A stretch of DNA of 64,000 nucleotides from GCA-003244245 sp050699515. GTDB taxonomy: Bacteria > Actinomycetota > Actinomycetes > Mycobacteriales > Pseudonocardiaceae. The translations under genes and the position numbers were made by a program. Under the pieces are notes generated by a model. The model was not told the DNA's origin. It made no database searches and saw only the letters and a program-made list of their open reading frames with translations. Positions 60,235 to 64,000 of the stretch are shown piece after piece. Positions within the stretch are counted from its first letter, which is position 1; each line of letters opens with the position of its first letter. The DNA is taken from contig JBOHFF010000079.1 in the NCBI GenBank assembly GCA_050699515.1, positions 1 to 64,000 on the forward strand, in the 5' to 3' direction.

Positions 60235-60580
60235 TAGCGTAGTGTCTTGCAATTGAATTTGCAGTGCATTATACCTTGATGTCAGGGCACCAACGCACCA
60301 CCCGGCTTGATCTGGGGTGAGGGCTCGTACGCTTGTCTGCGGATCGGGCAGGTACCCACCTGCCCCTGATCAAGCCCGATGTGAGCCCTCGCGAGGGTCC
60401 CAGGTCAAGCCGGGTGGTGCACTGGTGCGCTCACCACTGGTCACCGCCCCTGAAAGCGAACAACGACAACCCAAACCATTCGTCTGGACCGCCATCGCTG
60501 AGCAAATCCTCGCCAAGGTCGCCCGCGGACGGGTCGCTCTCCAGCAGCGGAAATCAATAATGAGACACTACACTAGCGTA
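60235..60580. mobile_element. IS630-type remnant with nested inverted repeats
   Basis: Terminal-like inverted arms GTAGTGTCT (60239-60247) and AGACACTAC (60563-60571) bound the segment. Inside lie a perfect 16-base pair GCACCACCCGGCTTGA / TCAAGCCGGGTGGTGC (60295-60310 and 60405-60420) and smaller nested pairs. A frame at about 60460-60550 reads QPKPFVWTAIAEQILAKVAR, the C-terminal signature of IS630-family transposases. The rest of the transposase is missing. It marks the right edge of the low-GC island. Confidence 0.65.
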
Positions 60581-60669
60581 TACATGCAGCCAGCGCTTGG
60601 AGCTTCCCGGATGATGGGCGACGTTAGTTGGCCGCTGGCACGGCGGTAACGTGTGCGGGCGTGCACACT

Positions 60670-61677
60670 ATGTTCGCCGAGCTCACGACGATGCGCCTGG
60701 GAGGTCCTGCGGGCGAGTATGAGGTCGCGCACGCGACCGAACACCTTGTCGCTCTGATCCGGGAAGCAGACCTCGTGGGCAAGCCGCTTCTCGTGATGGG
60801 GGGCGGCTCCAACCTCGTCGTTGGCGATCAAGGCTTCGAAGGTCTGGTCGTGCGGGCCGCCACCTCGAGGCTGGTAATCGATGGAGAAGAGGTCACCGTC
60901 GATGCTGGCGTCGAGTGGGACACCGTCGTCCAGACCACTCTTGACGCGGGACTTGCGGGATTGGAGCCACTGTCGGGCATCCCCGGCTCGACCGGAGGGA
61001 CTCCTGTGCAGAACGTGGGCGCGTACGGCGCCCTTACCTCAGACCTCCTCCGCCGCCTGACGGTGTACGACCGCGCGACCGGGATGACCGAGCAGTGGGC
61101 ACCGGACAGGTGTGGCTTTGGCAGCCACCGGCAGTCGGTCTTCAAACACACAGACCGCTACGTGGTGCTCGACGTGACCTTCCGGCTGACCCGCTCCACC
61201 CGATCGCGCCCCATCCACTATGCAGGCCTTGCTGAACGGCTCGGCATCGCCCTCAGCGCAACTGCGCCGATCAGAGCAGTACGGGACGGCGTCCTCGCTC
61301 TGCGCCGTGATCGAGGCATGATCCTCGATGCCGACGACCACGACACGTGGAGCGTGGGGTCTTTCTTCATCAATCCCGTACTCAGCTCGGTGCCGGACAA
61401 GGCGCAAGAGTGTCCGCGATATCCCGATCCCGCGGGGATCAAGCTGTCGGCAGCGTGGCTCATCGATCATGCAGGATTTCCTCGTGGGTACGGCCATGAC
61501 TGGGGTCGTGGCACAGTCGCGTTGTCGTCGAAGCACGCCTTGGCCGTAACGAATCGCGGTACCGCCACCACCGCCGAGGTCATGGAATTTGCTGCCCACA
61601 TCCGGGAAGGCGTTGAGCGGTGTTTCGGCATCCGCCTCGGGCCTGAGTGCGACCTGGTGAACTGCAAGTTTGGCTAG
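60670..61677 (+). CDS. murB: UDP-N-acetylenolpyruvoylglucosamine reductase
   Basis: 335 residues from ATG 60670 (MFAELTTMRLGGPAGEYEVA); GTG 60661 is an alternative. FAD-binding signature VMGGGSNLVVGDQGFEGLVV, GLEPLSGIPGSTGGTPVQNV and YGFGSHRQSVF-like (CGFGSHRQSVF) region, catalytic segment TWSVGSFFINPV, and C-terminal VALSSKHALAVTNRGTAT. It makes UDP-MurNAc for peptidoglycan. With the SDR and mshA that follow it mirrors the mycobacterial neighbourhood murB...SDR...mshA. Confidence 0.93.
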   Translation: MFAELTTMRLGGPAGEYEVAHATEHLVALIREADLVGKPLLVMGGGSNLVVGDQGFEGLVVRAATSRLVIDGEEVTVDAGVEWDTVVQTTLDAGLAGLEPLSGIPGSTGGTPVQNVGAYGALTSDLLRRLTVYDRATGMTEQWAPDRCGFGSHRQSVFKHTDRYVVLDVTFRLTRSTRSRPIHYAGLAERLGIALSATAPIRAVRDGVLALRRDRGMILDADDHDTWSVGSFFINPVLSSVPDKAQECPRYPDPAGIKLSAAWLIDHAGFPRGYGHDWGRGTVALSSKHALAVTNRGTATTAEVMEFAAHIREGVERCFGIRLGPECDLVNCKFG

Positions 61678-61687
61678 GAGTCCAGGT

Positions 61688-62707
61688 TTACTCGAGACCG
61701 GGGTGGGCGGTGAGCAGCTTGTCGTACATGACCCGCATTGACCAGAGCGCGGAACGGATCTCCTGGAGCCACTGAGCCGTTGTCCACTCAGCACGAACCG
61801 CGGCCTCTCGGCTCGTAGCTATGTGTGCGCCAACCGATGTGATGGTGGCGCCGGTAGGCAGACTCAGCTCAGCGAGCGCTTGAGCGTGCTGAAAAGGGGC
61901 ATGGATGGCGGAAGTGATGATCAACAAATTGTCTTGGCCGTTGACGTTTCCGGCATTTTTCAGGAAAATTCTGTAGGTGTCACTGGTCGTTGCCCGTATC
62001 TTGCCCTGCTCGGGTTCTGCGGCAAGGCCCACAACGGGTACCGGGGACTTGGCTAGTTGACGCACATTGCAGGGAGACTGCCGCGATTCTTCGGCACCGT
62101 TGGACAGATTCAGGGCGTAGCGCAGCGCCGCGCACATAGCGTCGAGCTCATCATCAACAGGACCGAGGTGCAGTTCCGATGCGATCTTGCGTTCCGTATC
62201 GATCACGGCTCGACGGCTACCAAGACCCCAGACGTTTCCGACCGGCAGGCCTTGCTCGACAAGGTCCGCAAGCAAGCTGGAGCGCAGCAGGCAGCTTTCG
62301 ATACCCCCCCCGAGTACCAGGCCATGGGCCGGCGCGCCGAGCTCGTTTGCTGGGAGGGTCTGCGGATCACGGTAGATGCGCGCGATGAGGGCATCAACCG
62401 CTTCGGCTGTCTGTTGCGGGAACTCGGTTTTTTTAGCTTCCCATCGTTCGCCGCCCTGCCGAAAGTCAAATATTTCACGGGAAATCTGTTCGGCTTCTGC
62501 CAGGCGATTTTGCAGGCCAGTGGTTGTCAGTGAGCGATTGAAGCGTGCTAGCAACTCCGTCATTTCAACTGAATCCAGCCATGTCGCAGTGCTCTGCTTT
62601 ATGGCCTGAGGATCGCTGGCGGTCGATGCGAAGTCGATGATCGAATAGTCGACGCCACCGAGATGGTCACGGTTGGGGCGGCTCAGTATTTTCACGCGCC
62701 TCATCAT
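61688..62707 (-). CDS. Unrecognised protein between murB and the SDR gene
   Basis: A 339-residue soluble protein. A glycine-rich stretch HGLVLGGGIESCLLR (near residue 130) is followed by NVWGLGSRRAVIDTERKI and later NLLIITSAIHAPFQHAQALA; the layout loosely recalls DUF218/SanA-like proteins but I would not assign it. GC is a little lower than in the flanks. It is convergent with murB (10 bases between stops) and runs after the SDR gene on the same strand. Confidence 0.65.
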   Translation of the reverse strand: MMRRVKILSRPNRDHLGGVDYSIIDFASTASDPQAIKQSTATWLDSVEMTELLARFNRSLTTTGLQNRLAEAEQISREIFDFRQGGERWEAKKTEFPQQTAEAVDALIARIYRDPQTLPANELGAPAHGLVLGGGIESCLLRSSLLADLVEQGLPVGNVWGLGSRRAVIDTERKIASELHLGPVDDELDAMCAALRYALNLSNGAEESRQSPCNVRQLAKSPVPVVGLAAEPEQGKIRATTSDTYRIFLKNAGNVNGQDNLLIITSAIHAPFQHAQALAELSLPTGATITSVGAHIATSREAAVRAEWTTAQWLQEIRSALWSMRVMYDKLLTAHPGLE

Positions 62708-62741
62708 CTCGCGGGCGCCCGATCGTACCCGCGCGCAGTCC

Positions 62742-63482
62742 TCAGACGCGCCGGGAGGCGCGCAGTGCGGAGTGCTGGTCTCGTGGTTTGAGGACGATCA
62801 GGTCCAAGTTGACGTGGGAGGGTCTGGTGACGGCGAACACTATGACCTCGGCCACGTCTTGGGCGGTCAGGGGGGTGAGCCCGGCGTAGACCGCCTCCGC
62901 TTTCTCGGCGTCACCATCGAAGCGCACCAGGGAGAACTCGGTTTCCACCATGCCAGGTGCGACCTCGATGAATCGCACCGGCTGCCCGAGGTGCTCGGCA
63001 CGCATCGTGCGGTGCACGGCCGCCTGCGCGTGTTTGGCCGAGGTGTAGCCGGAGCCGTTGTCGTAGGCCTCCAAGGCGGCGATCGAGGTCACAGTGACCA
63101 GCACACCGTCCCCGGAGTCGATCAACTTCGGCAGCAACGCCTTGGTCATCCGGAGTGTGCCGAGCACGTTGGCCTCCCACATCCAGCGCCACTGGTCCTC
63201 ATCGGCTGCCAGCACCGGCGAGAGCCCTCTCGCGCCCCCGGCGTTGTTCACCAGCACCCGAGCGGCGGGTACCGCCGCGGCGAAAGAAGCCACCGAGTCG
63301 GGGTCGCGCACATCGAGTGCCATCGCGGTACCGCCGATCTCGGCGGCGATCTCCTGGCAGCGTTCCAGCCGGCGAGCCCCCACTACCACGTGGAACCCCG
63401 CCCGGGCCAACGCCCGAGCGGTAGCCGCCCCGATCCCACTACTCCCCCCAGTCACGACCGCCGTCGCCCGCTGCTCACCCAC
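62742..63482 (-). CDS. Short-chain dehydrogenase/reductase
   Basis: 246 residues from GTG 63482 (VGEQRATAVVTGGSSGIGAA). Cofactor motif TGGSSGIG, NNAG in RVLVNNAGGARG, the catalytic Ser in VTVTSIAALEAY, and YxxxK in GSGYTSAKHAQAAV. The basic residue pattern after strand 2 (GARRLERC) suggests NADP. Resembles the SDR (Rv0484c-type) next to mshA in mycobacteria. Substrate unknown. Confidence 0.9.
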   Translation of the reverse strand: MGEQRATAVVTGGSSGIGAATARALARAGFHVVVGARRLERCQEIAAEIGGTAMALDVRDPDSVASFAAAVPAARVLVNNAGGARGLSPVLAADEDQWRWMWEANVLGTLRMTKALLPKLIDSGDGVLVTVTSIAALEAYDNGSGYTSAKHAQAAVHRTMRAEHLGQPVRFIEVAPGMVETEFSLVRFDGDAEKAEAVYAGLTPLTAQDVAEVIVFAVTRPSHVNLDLIVLKPRDQHSALRASRRV

Positions 63483-63502
63483 ACCACCAATCCTGTCCCG
63501 TC

Positions 63503-63566
63503 CGCATTCAGCGGGCTCAGCGGGGTGAACGAGGTGTCTACCGCCCCGCTGAGCGGGCTGAATGCG
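63503..63566. repeat. Dispersed palindromic repeat family B, copy 4 (two arms)
   Basis: Left arm CGCATTCAGCGGGCTCAGCG and right arm CGCTGAGCGGGCTGAATGCG pair around a loop that includes GTGAACGAGGTGTC. It occupies the gap between the divergent SDR and mshA starts, so it also overlaps their promoters. Confidence 0.78.
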
Positions 63567-63594
63567 CAGGGGTGGCGTGCGGGAGGATGTGGGG

Positions 63595-64000
63595 GTGGTT
63601 GGGCGGGCGTTGAGGCGGGTCGCGGTGCTGTCTGTGCACACCTCGCCGCTGGATCCGCCGGGTACGGGCGACGCCGGCGGGATGAACGTCTACATCGTGC
63701 AGACCGCGACCCGGCTGGCCCGTCACGGCGTCGAGGTCGAGGTGTTCACCCGGGCCACGTCCTCGGGGCTGGCCCCGGTGGTGGAGCTCGCCCCGGGCGT
63801 CACGGTGCGCCACATCCCTGCCGGGCCCTACGAGGGTCTGGCCAAAAACGATCTACCCGCGCAGTTGTGCGCCTTCACCGCCGGGGTGCTGCGGGCTGAG
63901 GCTCGCCGTGAGCCGGGCTTCTACGATGTGGTCCACTCGCACTACTGGCTCTCCGGCCAGGTCGGTTGGTTGGCCCGGGACCGGTGGGGGGTGCCGTTGG
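63595..64000 (+). CDS. mshA: D-inositol-3-phosphate glycosyltransferase MshA (5' part)
   Basis: The first 135 codons of MshA, cut by the window end. Start GTG 63595 has GGGAGGA seven bases upstream. The region LSVHTSPLDPPGTGDAGGMN and VYIVQTATRLARHGVEVEVF match the N-terminal domain of mycothiol-synthesis GT4 enzymes, then NDLPAQLCAFTAGVLRAEAR and VVHSHYWLSGQVGWLARDRW. It makes GlcNAc-inositol-phosphate, the first step of mycothiol synthesis. Confidence 0.93.
   Translation, partial: MVGRALRRVAVLSVHTSPLDPPGTGDAGGMNVYIVQTATRLARHGVEVEVFTRATSSGLAPVVELAPGVTVRHIPAGPYEGLAKNDLPAQLCAFTAGVLRAEARREPGFYDVVHSHYWLSGQVGWLARDRWGVPL

Noticed and set aside
1..64000. tRNA, rRNA genes and CRISPR arrays
   Set aside because: No tRNA-like cloverleaf with a TpsiC arm, no rRNA-like stretch and no regularly spaced repeats with unique spacers were seen by eye. 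A covariance search could still find an RNA missed here.

Overview
This is a GC-rich actinobacterial chromosome segment, most likely from the order Pseudonocardiales (Saccharopolyspora/Amycolatopsis-like). The reasons are strongly GC-biased third codon positions, many GTG starts, an EspG/PPE-like type VII secretion cluster with a DUF3558 lipoprotein, DUF2505/DUF2516/DUF445 proteins, LCP and DivIVA-domain proteins, and a murB - SDR - mshA end that resembles the order around mshA in Mycobacterium. No rRNA, tRNA or CRISPR array was seen. Assignments rest on reading translations and motifs by eye; no database search was run.

Layout. 0-6 kb: accessory defence-type genes (a toxin-antitoxin pair whose toxin is split by a frameshift, an HTH protein, a large NACHT-LRR STAND NTPase, and vapBC lying antisense to the open 3' end of a methyltransferase). 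6-8.2 kb: surface-glycan type genes (methyltransferase, hexapeptide O-acetyltransferase, glycosyltransferase). 8.2-13.2 kb: TetR regulator, SCP2 protein, VioD-like flavin monooxygenase, FemAB-like transferase, and a NUDIX protein with a predicted PIN/NYN-like tail. 13.2-16 kb: a graspetide (ATP-grasp RiPP) operon with a protein-isoaspartate-methyltransferase homologue; its precursor peptide is fused in frame to an IS30-type helix-turn-helix domain. 16-20.5 kb: bkdABC and a DivIVA-domain protein. 20.5-28.9 kb: LCP protein (no ATG/GTG/TTG start available; apparent CTG start), AhpD-like protein, GGDEF-EAL protein with a degenerate EAL domain, TIGR02206 membrane protein, EcsC-like protein and an Era/dynamin-like GTPase. 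29-32 kb: ESX-associated operon. 32-37.5 kb: Cys-rich ArsR-like regulator with a clear palindromic operator, divergent from a small ORF, a phospholipase-C/P1-nuclease-like protein and a ferredoxin reductase, then ilvD. 37.6-45 kb: GH13 enzyme, serine hydrolase, class V aminotransferase, TauE, triple DUF190, two CrcB proteins, and a ScbR-like TetR. 45-52.2 kb: mostly core-type genes, among them DUF445, DUF2516, a CDF transporter, DUF2505 and an MBL-Rieske protein.

52.3-60.6 kb looks like an island of lower GC: lipase-like hydrolase, an unrecognised helical protein, a CHAT caspase-like protease pointing at them, then a small alpha/beta hydrolase plus Mur-ligase-like operon, ending in an IS630-type remnant. 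60.6-64 kb returns to murB, an unknown gene, an SDR and the start of mshA.

Two families of dispersed palindromic intergenic repeats run through the window. Family A carries CGACATGGAG...ATATCGGGG at about 32.1, 35.8, 45.0 and 48.6 kb. Family B carries CATTCAGCGGGCTGAG at about 13.2, 16.1, 41.5 and 63.5 kb. They sit at gene 3' ends and in several cases supply the last codons of the gene. The observations most worth a second look are the HTH-fused graspetide precursor, the lipase/helical/CHAT module and the hydrolase/Mur-ligase pair.
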